Source of the DNA: Lepidodermella squamata
Lineage: Eukaryota > Gastrotricha
Reading direction: 5' to 3'
Length of the DNA stretch: 64,000 nucleotides
Assembly (NCBI GenBank): GCA_047495785.1
Contig: JBLDXI010000015.1
Location: 2,356,001-2,420,000 of the forward strand
The position numbers and the translations under genes are program-made. Of the stretch, positions 10,827 to 20,652 are shown in pieces (the first letter of the stretch is position 1; every line of letters starts with the position of its first letter). Under the pieces are notes generated by a model. It saw nothing but the letters and a program-made list of their open reading frames with translations, ran no database searches and was not told the DNA's origin.

Positions 10827-10899
10827 AGGTTCCGGCGGAGTTCGAACCCGCGACCTTCTCCGTGTGAAGGAGACGTGATAACCACTACACTACGGAACC
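10827..10899 (-). tRNA. tRNA-Val (CAC), cluster B
   Basis: Same as 4384-4456 with one T-stem change that leaves a G-T pair. Intact. Confidence 0.92.
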
Positions 10900-10959
10900 T
10901 GGATGCCGATTAGCTCCGACGTCAAACACTCGAGAAAATTCTGGATCTTCTAACAAGCA

Positions 10960-10997
10960 ATAGCAACCGGGAATCCTAACCACTAGACTATCAGGGA
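10960..10997 (-). pseudogene. tRNA-Glu fragment, cluster B
   Basis: The 5' acceptor strand (TCCCTGA) and D-arm of tRNA-Glu run straight into CCCGGTT, which belongs to the T-arm; the anticodon arm is deleted. The junction matches that of cluster C. Confidence 0.7.
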
Positions 10998-11069
10998 CGG
11001 TGGAAACTGAATCTAATTGTGAAGGGACTTTCATCAGTAAATAGGCTCTCAGTGTCAAAAAGTTGAAGC

Positions 11070-11143
11070 TGCCCCCTGTGAGGATCGAACTCACGACCTC
11101 CAGATTATGAGACTGGCGCTCTAGCCAACTGAGCCAAGGAGGC
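11070..11143 (-). tRNA. tRNA-Met (CAT), cluster B, second copy
   Basis: Intact elongator Met cloverleaf identical in the stems to 9970-10043. Counterpart of the damaged first gene of cluster C. Confidence 0.93.
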
Positions 11144-11428
11144 GCTCGTAGTTACTCGGGCCGATTTATGTAGGAATATATCAGCCATTTTTTAAAAAAG
11201 CTCTTACCATTGGATAGGCCTTGTAAAATGATCATATTATGCCCTAATATGATTTTAGTTAAGTGTATCCGTTTTGAGCTTCGGAGGCATGTCGCGGGGT
11301 GCACGACAGAACCACTTGTTTAGACTCCATACACCTCTGTTAATGGAAAACCTCCGTATTTGTAAGCGATTTTGTCTCCCGTGTATTTTATTTCTCGAAA
11401 ATTATTTTTTATTAAAATAATAATTTTA
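11144..11428. other. Flank of tRNA cluster B
   Basis: AT-rich sequence; nothing recognised. Confidence 0.4.
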
Positions 11429-12346
11429 GAGGGCTGTGATCGTACATAAATAAGATTTATAACAACATTATAATGACGTTATAGTGTGACACAGAAAAAA
11501 ATCTATCGTACACTTTTTATTGTTGGTGCTATGTTATTGCCTATTCTGCCTATTCTGCTGCTTCAATTGCATTCTTTACTACAGTCATTATCACTAGTTT
11601 CAGCAGATCGTTTTCGATAAACCGGTAAATCGAATCACGAGTTTCAAAATATATGATAGATTGAGTGTTATCATTCAATTTCATCGCACACCTGTTACCT
11701 TTTAACTGGTATCTAACAGCTTTCTTAGCAGATTAAGAAGCTATAGAAGCTGGCATTACCCCTGAGAAATATTTTTCTCCTTTGACAAATTCCACAATCA
11801 TTCGATGACTTGAAATCTAGCTATTGCATCATTCGAAATGGCAGCTTTTACGAGGCACTTCAATATTATGCCAAATAAGGCGTGGGAGGGTAAATTGTTC
11901 AAGCTGGGGAAAACTCGTTTGTGATTAAAATCACAAAAGAAAGGCATCAGCATACAGGTAGTTTGTGACACGAAAAATGCGGCTATTGGCGGATTGAAAA
12001 TCGAGTTAGCTTTTGGTAGTTTTTGTATCACGATTATTTTCTTGAGAAAAATGGTAAAAACTAGCTTTCCAGATTCAACAAAAGAATTGGAACATCGTCT
12101 TGAGGCCATTGGCTATGCAGACCGCGAGGGCAGTGTTTCATCTCTGCGCGCAATGTCAAAATTTATGAATGAAGGAAATGACCCTAATGACGTGAATAAC
12201 GTAAGAGAATATTAGAACTTAAACAGCAGCAAAAAATCACAGTATTTTTTTGCTGCACATAAAACTTAGCGCGAGCGATTTATATTAGCGTTATAAGCAA
12301 AAAATAAATTTATAACAAATTTATTACTCTTTCGATCACAGCCCTC
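11429..12346. mobile_element. Candidate DNA transposon remnant with 14-bp terminal inverted repeats
   Basis: GAGGGCTGTGATCG at 11429-11442 is exactly inverted at 12333-12346, and both ends continue into AT-rich sequence with TTATAACAA-like motifs. The same CAGGGCTGTGATCGAA end occurs at 28885 read inward. CAGGG-type ends suggest hAT-like elements, but no transposase was recognised in the 0.9 kb between them and no clear target duplication is visible. Confidence 0.55.
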
Positions 12347-12773
12347 TTAGTTTGATAATTTGGCGCCGTTGGCAACGTAATTTCAGCGCTGCGGGCGTAT
12401 TTCTAGCTTTTTTTCTTGACCGTCGAGCGGTGTTATCTCACCCAATACCCAACCTCTCGATCTTACAGACCGCTGCTTTTTATTTAAGCTCATTGAGATT
12501 GCGAATAACCAATAGGTATCGTGCGCACGCGATTTTTCGAGTTCTTTGCTTTTCCAAATTACTACAACCCATTGAAATCAATGAAGTTTACTGAATTCGT
12601 TCCAATCCGTTAACAGCCCTATCTAACTACTGCAACCCTCCGTAAATGCAAACGCGTGTCTCCCGACCTTTGGAAAAGGATTATGATTGCTTAGCGATAA
12701 GATTTCATTCCTAGATATATGAATTTATTAGCCGCTATTTTGACAATCAGCTTTGTCTTTCTGAGCGAAGCAG

Positions 12774-13087
12774 GTTTCTCATAGGGATGTTGTATTTGGC
12801 ACCGAGACCTCTCCCAATGTCAAGGCCAGCAGAGCAAAAACTGCAACTCGGGTCCTGGAGAAGCAAGGCAGTACCTCTTCCATTTCGATCAAAGCAACCG
12901 TTCGAGCTTTGGCTTACGACGTCACAGCCGAGTTGAACTATTTTAATAACATCAACAAAACCATCGAGTGTCAATTCGCCATTCCAATGGCGGACAGTGC
13001 TGCTGTTTACAAACTGGAGGCAATTATTGGTGGTAGAAGACTACTGAATAGGGTCAAAGGTAGCATGGAAGCAGACAATTTCTACAG
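12774..13087 (+). pseudogene. Isolated exon of a VIT-domain (VWA5A/ITIH-like) protein
   Basis: From an AG at 12773 the plus frame is open for about 104 codons, ending in a donor (TACAG then GTAATT). Its translation carries the core of a vault protein inter-alpha-trypsin (VIT) domain: a strand with VRALAYDVTAELNYFNN, then CQFAIPMADSAAVYKLEA and a DGRR-like turn (IGGRR). In VWA5A/ITIH proteins this domain precedes a von Willebrand A domain. No further exons of such a gene were found here: the following sequence is opposite-strand remains of another gene. It is therefore listed as a gene fragment. Confidence 0.6.
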
Positions 13088-13167
13088 GTAATTTAGCGAG
13101 AAGAGAAATGTCACACGGTTCTTTATTACTTTTACACTCGGTTTACGGGCTCTTACTTATGACAAAC

Positions 13168-14066
13168 CTGAATTTGAAGTTGGTTTAAATCAGAGTCAAA
13201 GTGTCCTTTGTCGACTTTTGCAATAGCTGCTCGAAAGGCTTTGATTCTCAGCTCCATCTCGGATGGGATGTATTCAATCCTGGAATCCTTCAGCTTCATC
13301 GGATTTTCCAAAATCTTGAAATGTTGCCCAATTTTCAACAGTCGCTTTGAACTAATGATTAGATTTGGTGAGTAAATTTTTGATTAAACTAACCGCTTTT
13401 TCAAATTCCCACGAACCGGGTTTCAGCTCGTCAATTGGCGCGATTGTACTCATACTCATACTCTTTATTTATTCAAGTTGCCTTTCGACATTTAGCATTT
13501 GGTATCAGACATCATCACAAGGCTTATGAGTCAACTATACCCATGGTTGATGGTCGAACCATGGTCCCCAGGCTTTGTGTACTGAGTAGCCATATCTTGA
13601 TTGCCGGTGAATGGCGTCCTACACCGGGAGGGAGGAAACCGCGGTCTCGGGTGGATTTGCTTGGCGGTGTTACCAGCAGGTACGCACTCGAGGATTGTGC
13701 CCTTGGCTCCGTAGTCGGCGACACGTCTTCCTGTCAGCTTGATTAACGGTCCCAGAAACGCCGCATTCAATGCGTAGAAGAATGATTAGTGTTGCGGTTC
13801 TGGGGATTGAACCCGTGCCTCTTCGCCGTCAGTGAGGTGCTTGGACCGCTCGACCACTTGCTCCCCAGGCGGTATTATTCCAAGAATGGCATTGAATGTT
13901 TTCAGACCCTCTGCAAACTCTTGACCAGAAAATCATCGGCTGGCAATTACCAGCAGAGGATTATTACCTTACATAGAATCGAAAATGCCGAAGGCCTTCT
14001 GATCCCCATTGTCTACGTTGCAGGCAATGAAAACGAATGACAGATTTAGAATAACCAAGAAAAAAT
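13168..14066 (-). pseudogene. Unrecognised secreted-protein gene, copy 3, interrupted by a SINE
   Basis: Recognisable pieces, reading leftward: signal segment (about 14060-14020, start codon lost, core LVILNLSFVFIAC), a short segment NVDNGDQKAFGIF with a stop after DSM, an exon with LKTFNAILGII, a SINE insertion, then PIDELKPGSWEFEKA, an intron of about 45 nt, and an exon of about 60 codons (SKRLLKIGQH to DLNQLQIQ) ending in a GT donor at 13167. The last exon has an even charge pattern and an open frame, so decay looks recent. No family recognised; probably a secreted protein of more than 130 residues. Confidence 0.6.
13443..13866 (-). mobile_element. tRNA-derived SINE
   Basis: Reading leftward from 13866, the element begins with a class II tRNA-like head (GGGGAGCAAG, D-arm GGTCGAGCGGTCCAAGC, T-arm GGGTTCAATCC). 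A unique body of about 300 bp follows, and it ends in a GAGTAT-type short tandem tail at about 13445-13462. The paralogous site in copy 2 (about 5143-5165) lacks the whole segment, showing it to be an insertion of about 424 bp. Confidence 0.75.
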
Positions 14067-14342
14067 GAGCTATTTCATGAGTGACTTGATGAAAATGACA
14101 GTAAATTCGACTGGCTGCTTTATTCTAACAAAAATGTATTCACTTGAAGCTATTAGCTATCAACGTGCTCACAATATGACACAAAAATCAAACAATAAAT
14201 TAACGAGGTTTCAGCAAAATGTTACTCAAAAAAAACTACCAAAAAATAGGAAAAAGTATTTTGTTAACGAGTAGATTCTACAACTGCTACAATTTACTAC
14301 TATTCTTAGTATCCGCCATTTTCCAATAATACCATGGCAAAC
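14067..14342. other. Short intergenic stretch
   Basis: AT-rich sequence 3' of receptor copy 3, similar to the matching stretches of the other two units. No gene seen. Confidence 0.45.
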
Positions 14343-17007
14343 TTACAAACCATTTGAGCTTCCTGGCGTGTTAATAGCACCAGAAGAAACATTTGCCCCT
14401 GTCGCAGAGGACTGTCTGCCGGCTCTCGCTCCTGGTTTGCCCATTACTGAAGCCAGAGCAATAAAAGCGTAGATCAAACCCGTTGTTGTGGCTACTATCA
14501 TCACGTATTGTGAGTTCTTTGCCCGCGGTAGAGAAATCAGAACACCAGCTACTATAATCGCAGCCTCAGCAATCAGACAGGCTCTGGCCTTATTGAATCG
14601 CCAACGAGTATGAGATTCATGACTCAGCAGTTTCGCGACTGTGCCAATCGAGTGAGCTCGGAAGATCGCATATATGAGGAAAATTATTTGAACTACACCC
14701 ATTACTGTCAAAATCGCAATTCCAGCGTAGTTATGCCGATCATCAGCCAAAAACCTGCATTGATAGGAGAAAACTTCAAAAAGAACACTCGAATCGATTT
14801 TAGATGCCTCGGAATACAGAAAGACACGCTCTACGAAAAACGGTTGAACCGCTAGAAAGCTGATAATGAGAGAGCAAGCGCCAACAACCCAAGCTATCGC
14901 TGCTTTCTTGAGATCTTCTGCTGCAAGCGAAAAGGTGTCGCCATGGATCATACCTGTCGAGATGGAGCTTAAATGTAGGCTTTGAGAGGATGATCCTGCA
15001 CTCTGTTTGATCAATTTTGCAGCCTTCGCCAACACAGCAGCTGCGTAAGCATCACTGAGCTTCAATCCGAGTGTTTCTAACTTCGCATATAGTCCGAAAA
15101 TTGAGATGAAAAATCCAATTGGGAGAAGGAAGGAATACGAGTAACAATTCGCTAATATTTTGTTACCGCTGTTAGAAGGTAGCGAAAAGGTGTGGCTAAA
15201 CATTAGCAAAAGTCCCGAAACGACGGTGATATCGTGTATTTTTAGGTTTCTCCATTGTCTCTTTTGCTGCACGTAAAGCCAATACAAAGTCAAAATTATT
15301 CCGAAAATCCCAAAGGCCACCAGAGCACAGAATGGTTCTAAAGCTAGGATATTTTGCTCAACAGACTCTTTCAAAACAGAATCTCTAGGTGGGAGGCCGT
15401 CCATTGTCAGCCACAAGTTTCTGGTATCAAGCAACTCAACTCTATCTGCTTTGTTTATCGAGTAGAGCGCGAACATCTTGATCTCCACGCTTCTAGCATG
15501 CGAAAATGTTATCGGTGTGTAGCCTAGGGAATTCGATTGCGTCCTCTCATCGAATTGATACTCGCCTTTAAGGCCTCTGACTTTGGACATGGAGTAAACA
15601 GCTTTATGCGTGACGGCCTCCATAATCTTCGGATTTTCTATGAAATTTTTCGAATCCGTCGTCCAGTCGAGCAAAGTTTCATTCCGCTCTTTTTTGAGAA
15701 TCTCTTGAACCCTTTTCACGAGATGCCCGATGAAAAGAGTTTTATCGTAGAAATTCACGTGCCAAAATTCAAAATCGTTGTTTAAGGTAGCTTCAGGTAG
15801 CCGAGTGGTGAGCTCTTTTCTGTAGTTCGTATACGACATGCCTGTCGAATCAGTCCAGTTCCAGCCAAACACTGAGTACAACTTCGAGTCGCCGGCAAAA
15901 ATGAAGCTTGAGGTCAAGACTTTCCTCAAATTGTCCCGGCTGCACCATTTAGCGACAAAGTCCGGTATAGTGACCGTATCTGGATTGAATACGCTCCAGT
16001 ACGTATGGAACCACACTCGATCAGGTCCGTAGAGGCCGTAGCGGTGCGCGAAACACGTGAAAGGAATGACGGAGTCTCCGTGAGCGAAAATGATCCTAGC
16101 GTCCGCTTTTTTGACCGCATCAAATGCAGTTGCTAGATCGTCTCCATCGTCAGATTTGAAGTCGACTTTCACATAAGCTATCAAGCTGATATTCATAGAT
16201 TCCATGGTTGGTATTACGAAATTGTCCATCTTGATTATATAGTGATATCATGAAGTATGTTCATTGAACAGAAACTTACCCCATTCCAGTAGGTATTCCG
16301 TTCAGAGATGATCGCAACCTTTGACCAACCCATTTTCTTGACGAATTCCACCTTACCACCATGGCTATTGTAAGAGGTGACGCCTAGGGTGTGTAGGGAG
16401 CTATACATGTTTCGTTTGACTGTAGTTATAGGGTAGTTGTTGACGATGACGAACTTCAACATGAATTATGGGTTCTGTTTAATTTGATCAATTTGAACCT
16501 ACTGCTTGGTAACCAAACTCTCGAGCCAGGTATGACGACGTCGGCTGAACGAACCCACTACATGTACCAGCTAGTAGCAGCGGGAGCCTTACTGTTGCAT
16601 TGTCACCGTCCAGTAACCGGCGAGTCACTCTGTCTATCGCAACGGGATCGGAACACTATATCGGAAGAAAACTTCAGCCTTAAATATTGAAGGAGAAATT
16701 ATGTTACCTGGTCGTTAATCAGTTCCAAAGATAGGGTATAGCCAGGTAGAAAGTCTGGCCCCATTGCTTCAAGCTGGTCAAGGGCGATTTCCATGCTTTT
16801 TACAGCCAGGGGTCCCAGTTGAAAATAAGGACCGTCGTATGGAATGGAAGCTAGTAGTTTTATTCGAGTTTTGTTCACATATCTATTTGAAATGGAAGGG
16901 TTCAAAATGCTCGGCATTGGAGCCTTAGTTTGGCCCGCCACATCGCTAACTAAATTGAAAAAATACAGTAAGAACGAAAAAAACCTCATTCTTTCAGGCC
17001 TTAGCAT
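14343..17007 (-). CDS. Class C GPCR, GABA-B-receptor-like, copy 3 (837 aa, 4 exons)
   Basis: Exons are 17007-16708, 16655-16503, 16453-16280 and 16229-14343. The first Met at 17007 gives MLRPERMRFFSF; the second Met (16989) would give an equally good signal peptide. Domain order is as in copy 1: bilobed ligand-binding region, seven helices with the cysteine pair, short tail. Loop 2 outside (CRFLADD) and TM5 differ from copies 1 and 2, which are identical there, while intracellular loop 2 with SAGSSSQS is shared with copy 1. The start lies 264 bp downstream of the stop of the aminergic GPCR on the same strand, so the two could share a transcript or simply be tandem neighbours. Confidence 0.9.
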
Positions 17008-17270
17008 CTTAAGACTGCAGACCTAGACTGCATTAGCATCTTAATCCTTTAGAGTCGAAATGTAGTTTTCTCATAATGAAATTTGATATCTTCTATTGGA
17101 TTAAAATAATGATCGTGGGACTTTTACGGCTCATCCGCACGAGGGGGAAGGAAAACTATAATTTAGCTAATCAAAATTGACGTAATAAGTGTCGACTATC
17201 GGAGATATATGGAACTAAAACATGCTAAATTGGGCGACAACGAATCATGTTATTTAATTCATTTGATTAT

Positions 17271-18970
17271 TCATTTCCATTGAAACAATTTAGAAAATGC
17301 TCGCCGATATTGTCTGTTCATACATGCATGAATGATCGGATTGCACAGGGAGTTAACATAACCCAGCCATGTTAAAGCCGTCTCGAAGTTAGGATACGAG
17401 GTTGTAAAGCTCAACCAGGCTTGGTCATCGATATACGGCTTCAATGTGAATAATCTGCAGGAAAGTTTCAGTTAACTTCGTCGTTAAATCTCAATTCAGG
17501 GCTTACATGAAATAAGGCAGCCAGCAGGCTATGAAGACACCGACAATGATGAGCGTTGTTATCGTTGCTTTGTTCTCAGCAGTAAATTTTCGAATGGCGA
17601 CAAGGATACCGTACGTAGCCCGAAGGTCATCCATTCGCTTCAAATCATAAGTTGTCTGAGATTTTAGTCCATTATGGTAATTCGTAAGGTTCGTAGGTCT
17701 ACGTGTTTTTGAGGGCACCTCAATGACCACGACTCCCTCAGGAATCGATGTAAGATCTGTGGCACTTCGCGATAGCCCGACCGTCCGCATGGGGTGAGCA
17801 TATTGCTTTTCATTAATGCTGCTCCTCGACGAACCAACTGATCGTCTTAGAATGTTTCCGTTGACCGTATCTTTGCTTCCATCATTAGCTGAAAAAGAGG
17901 GGACATTTTACACTGTTTGATAAGATTTTCAAAGATCAAAAGGAGGGCCATTCCTGCCTTTGCAATTTTTACATTTACAACCGCCTACCGTTTTTCCGCG
18001 ACAGCCGGGGCCGTTTACCATCCTCATCGAACAAACGATGAATTTCGCGAATATTATTCCGCCGCGCAACTCGCAAAATTTGCATATTCGCGTAGGAGAG
18101 GACGAAAAGAGGAATGAAGAAAGTAGTGACGCCTAATGTTGTGTTATAAGCTCGATTGAACTCGAAATTGCAGGCAGTTGGATCGTCCCGTGGTCGAAGA
18201 TTTTGTACGAGCCCATCCTTAGTGTTCCAACCAACGTGAACCGGCAGAAAGGAGCATACAATCGAGATAAGCCACATCACACTGATTGCGCAAATTACAA
18301 ACTTTTTTGTGATTAACACTTTGTGCCTTAATGGAGCCATGACACCGACATAGCGTTCGCATGTTGTTAGGAAGAGGTTGAGAATGGAAGCTGTACAAAG
18401 CATGACATCAGCCGATGTGACAATATTACACATAATTGGACCAAATAGCCATCTCCGTCGTGGGTTGACCAGTGTTATCATGTTAAACGGCAGCACGAGA
18501 ATGCCAAGCAATAAATCAGCGAGGGCTAGCGAAAAAATGAAGAGGTAGGTCATTGTTGACCTAAGACTTCGATTCCTGGTTATTGCGATTATGACTAAGG
18601 AATTGCTTAAGACAATGCAGATGATGACGAGGAATAGAGCGATTCCTTTCAGGATTTGCAGCTCGATTTCCACTGTCAGATCTGATTCGTCGATATCAAC
18701 ATATTCGAGGAATGAGCTTTCGAATCGCGGGGTTATCACGTTTGTTGTTGGATGAATCTGACGAAGGACAGTTTCATTTCTGGGCAATAGTAGGGCATCC
18801 ACACTCATCAAAGCCAATTCGCTCCCAGAGGAGGGTGAGCCGTCGTCCATGGATACAAAAAAAACATAAAAAACCAAACAAAAAGAATGAAGCACTCCCA
18901 GAGCTATATACTTCGCATCTTTTCTGTTGAAGTTATTGTTTCGTGCTGCAAATCGAATTATGATGCGCAA
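17271..18970 (-). CDS. Class A GPCR, biogenic-amine-receptor-like (505 aa, 3 exons)
   Basis: Exons are 18970-18019, 17888-17507 and 17454-17271; phases agree and give 505 residues. The first exon carries a long N-terminus with one N-glycosylation site (NET) and TM1-TM5. The TM3 aspartate typical of amine receptors is present (SADVMLCTAS). The DRY box is ERY (TCERYVG). The second exon holds a long third loop and TM6 with the CWLP toggle motif. The third holds TM7 with WLGYVNS, as in amine receptors, but NPIIH replaces NPxxY. TM5 has TTLGVTT in place of the usual serines. Likely a plasma-membrane receptor of the dopamine/octopamine/serotonin group; the ligand cannot be told. A hydrophobic stretch near residue 25-40 may be a signal anchor, or the true start may be a later Met. 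Confidence 0.87.
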
Positions 18971-19313
18971 AGAGCATGCCGCGGGCTAGTTATGAGATGA
19001 GTTCTCGTAATTACTAATGGCGACACTGTCCAGGCTAGCGAATTTTATGACATCAGACACAACTAAGTGCGCCTCTGCTGCAATGAATTGCTCGAAATAG
19101 CAAGTTGGATTTCATTGATGAGAGATGAGATGCAGACAAATAAAGAAGCTAGTTATTAGCAAAAATGGTATCTAATTTATCCTCATTTTGAGCAATTTAG
19201 GATCGGTATCAAAAAGTGAATTTTGGCTGTAATATGACAACGACCTACTCTTGGACATTTATCCGATGTTCAATTTTGTGTATTCCGGGGACGGCGCCTT
19301 TCTCAGCACAAGC
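18971..19313. other. Upstream region of the amine-type GPCR
   Basis: No gene recognised. The last 60 bases before cluster C resemble the flank of cluster A. Confidence 0.4.
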
Positions 19314-19386
19314 GCCTCATTGGCTCAGTTGGCTAGAGCGCCAGTCTCATAATCTGGAGGTCGTGAGTTCGATCCTCACAGGGGCA
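19314..19386 (+). pseudogene. tRNA-Met (CAT), one base deleted, cluster C
   Basis: Anticodon arm and T-arm are intact, but the 3' acceptor strand has lost one G (CAGGGGCA) and the 5' strand reads GCCTCAT, so the last two acceptor pairs fail. Confidence 0.7.
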
Positions 19387-19454
19387 GCAACTTTTTATTG
19401 CCTTATTCGCATTCATTACCCAGATCTAATGCTCTCTAGCCCTAAATGCCATCT

Positions 19455-19502
19455 TCGCTGATGGTCTAGTGGTTAGGATTCCCCGGTTCAATTCCCGGTC
19501 AG
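19455..19502 (+). pseudogene. tRNA-Glu remnant without anticodon arm, cluster C
   Basis: D-arm GGTCTAGTGGTTAGGATTC joins directly to the T-arm CCCGGTTCAATTCCCGG. Deletion shared with cluster B. Confidence 0.8.
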
Positions 19503-19577
19503 TTTTCTTCTATATCATGCAGTAAAAGGAACGCATTTTAACGTTATGACCTTATTGGGCACCCAAGCATTCATCCA

Positions 19578-19650
19578 GGTTCCGTAGTGTAGTGGTTATC
19601 ACGTCTCCTTCACACGGAGAAGGTCGCGGGTTCGAACCCCGCCGGAACCT
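19578..19650 (+). tRNA. tRNA-Val (CAC), cluster C
   Basis: Identical in all stems to 4384-4456. Confidence 0.93.
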
Positions 19651-19724
19651 CGTCCAGCATTTTTCCAACTCTGATAAGATTTGAGTACCATTCTAGGTAG
19701 GATTGGTGTCTTCTGAAATCATCT

Positions 19725-19796
19725 GGGGATGTAGCTCAGTGGTAGAGCGCTTGCTTTGCATGTAAGATGTCCCGGGTTCAAACCCCGGCATCTCCA
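19725..19796 (+). tRNA. tRNA-Ala (TGC), cluster C
   Basis: Acceptor GGGGATG/CATCTCC, anticodon TGC; intact. Confidence 0.93.
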
Positions 19797-19940
19797 ATTT
19801 TTGTTTCAAATCTGAAAAATAATTCGACGCGAGTTTTTTCGTACCCGAATTTTGCTAGTTCTAGAGAATAACTTAGAATTAGACTCAGCCCCAGTTCTGA
19901 GTTTTTCAGTCGAGTTCCGCTCTATTCTAAAAAATGTTAT

Positions 19941-20022
19941 CGCTGCCAGTAGGATTTGAACCTACGCGCGGAGACCGCATCTGATTTCAAGTCAGACCCC
20001 TTAACCACTCGGGCATAGCAGC
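19941..20022 (-). tRNA. tRNA-Ser (TGA), cluster C
   Basis: Same as 4756-4837; intact anticodon stem TCTGA/TCAGA. Confidence 0.93.
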
Positions 20023-20184
20023 TTGATGGTTTTCGAATCTTATTATGAGCATAAATGACCTTACAATTTAAAAATTGGTGACATAGATTGTATAGACAAG
20101 TAAAGCCGCTCGACTTGTTTGCTGGAAATTTACGGCACGAAGCATCGCCTACTCCTTGGGCCTTGAAACTCTTTTTATTGTATC

Positions 20185-20256
20185 GGCCCAGTGGCCTAAT
20201 GGTAAGGCGTCGGCCTCCGGAGCCGGAGATTGTGGGTTCGAGTCCCATCTGGGTCG
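20185..20256 (+). tRNA. tRNA-Arg (CCG), cluster C
   Basis: Acceptor GGCCCAG/CTGGGTC, anticodon loop CTCCGGA. Confidence 0.93.
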
Positions 20257-20325
20257 CTAACTTTTTAAAAATCTTGGAAAAATCGATTCAACAGGAAATA
20301 TTAATCAAGCTATCAGCTATCAGCC

Positions 20326-20397
20326 GGCTCAGTAGCTTAGTGGTAGAGCATCTGTCTTGTAAACAGAAGGTCGCGGGTTCGATCCCCGTCTGGGCCT
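20326..20397 (+). tRNA. tRNA-Thr (TGT), cluster C
   Basis: Acceptor GGCTCAG/CTGGGCC, anticodon TGT. Confidence 0.93.
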
Positions 20398-20476
20398 CGG
20401 CACCTCTTTTTTGCCTAACATCAGACATGGACGTTCAATTTAGAAGATGAAAATAGGACCCAGGGTGACCACAAGC

Positions 20477-20550
20477 GCTTCCTTGGCTCAGTTGGCTAGA
20501 GCGCCAGTCTCATAATCTGGAGGTCGTGAGTTCGATCCTCACAGGGGGCA
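20477..20550 (+). tRNA. tRNA-Met (CAT), cluster C
   Basis: Acceptor GCTTCCT pairs with AGGGGGC using two T-G wobbles; otherwise like 4105-4178. Confidence 0.9.
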
Positions 20551-20652
20551 GCTTCAACTTTTTTCTACAATCGGTAAAGTTAGTTTTACTGCGCATTAAG
20601 TTTATTTTTCAGCGATTTAAAATGTCGATTTCGTGACATTCGAAAAAACGAG

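Noticed and set aside
13800-13866. A functional Leu- or Ser-type tRNA gene
   Set aside because: Only the D- and T-arm promoter boxes are convincing; the acceptor does not pair and the segment is the head of an insertion absent from the paralogous site.
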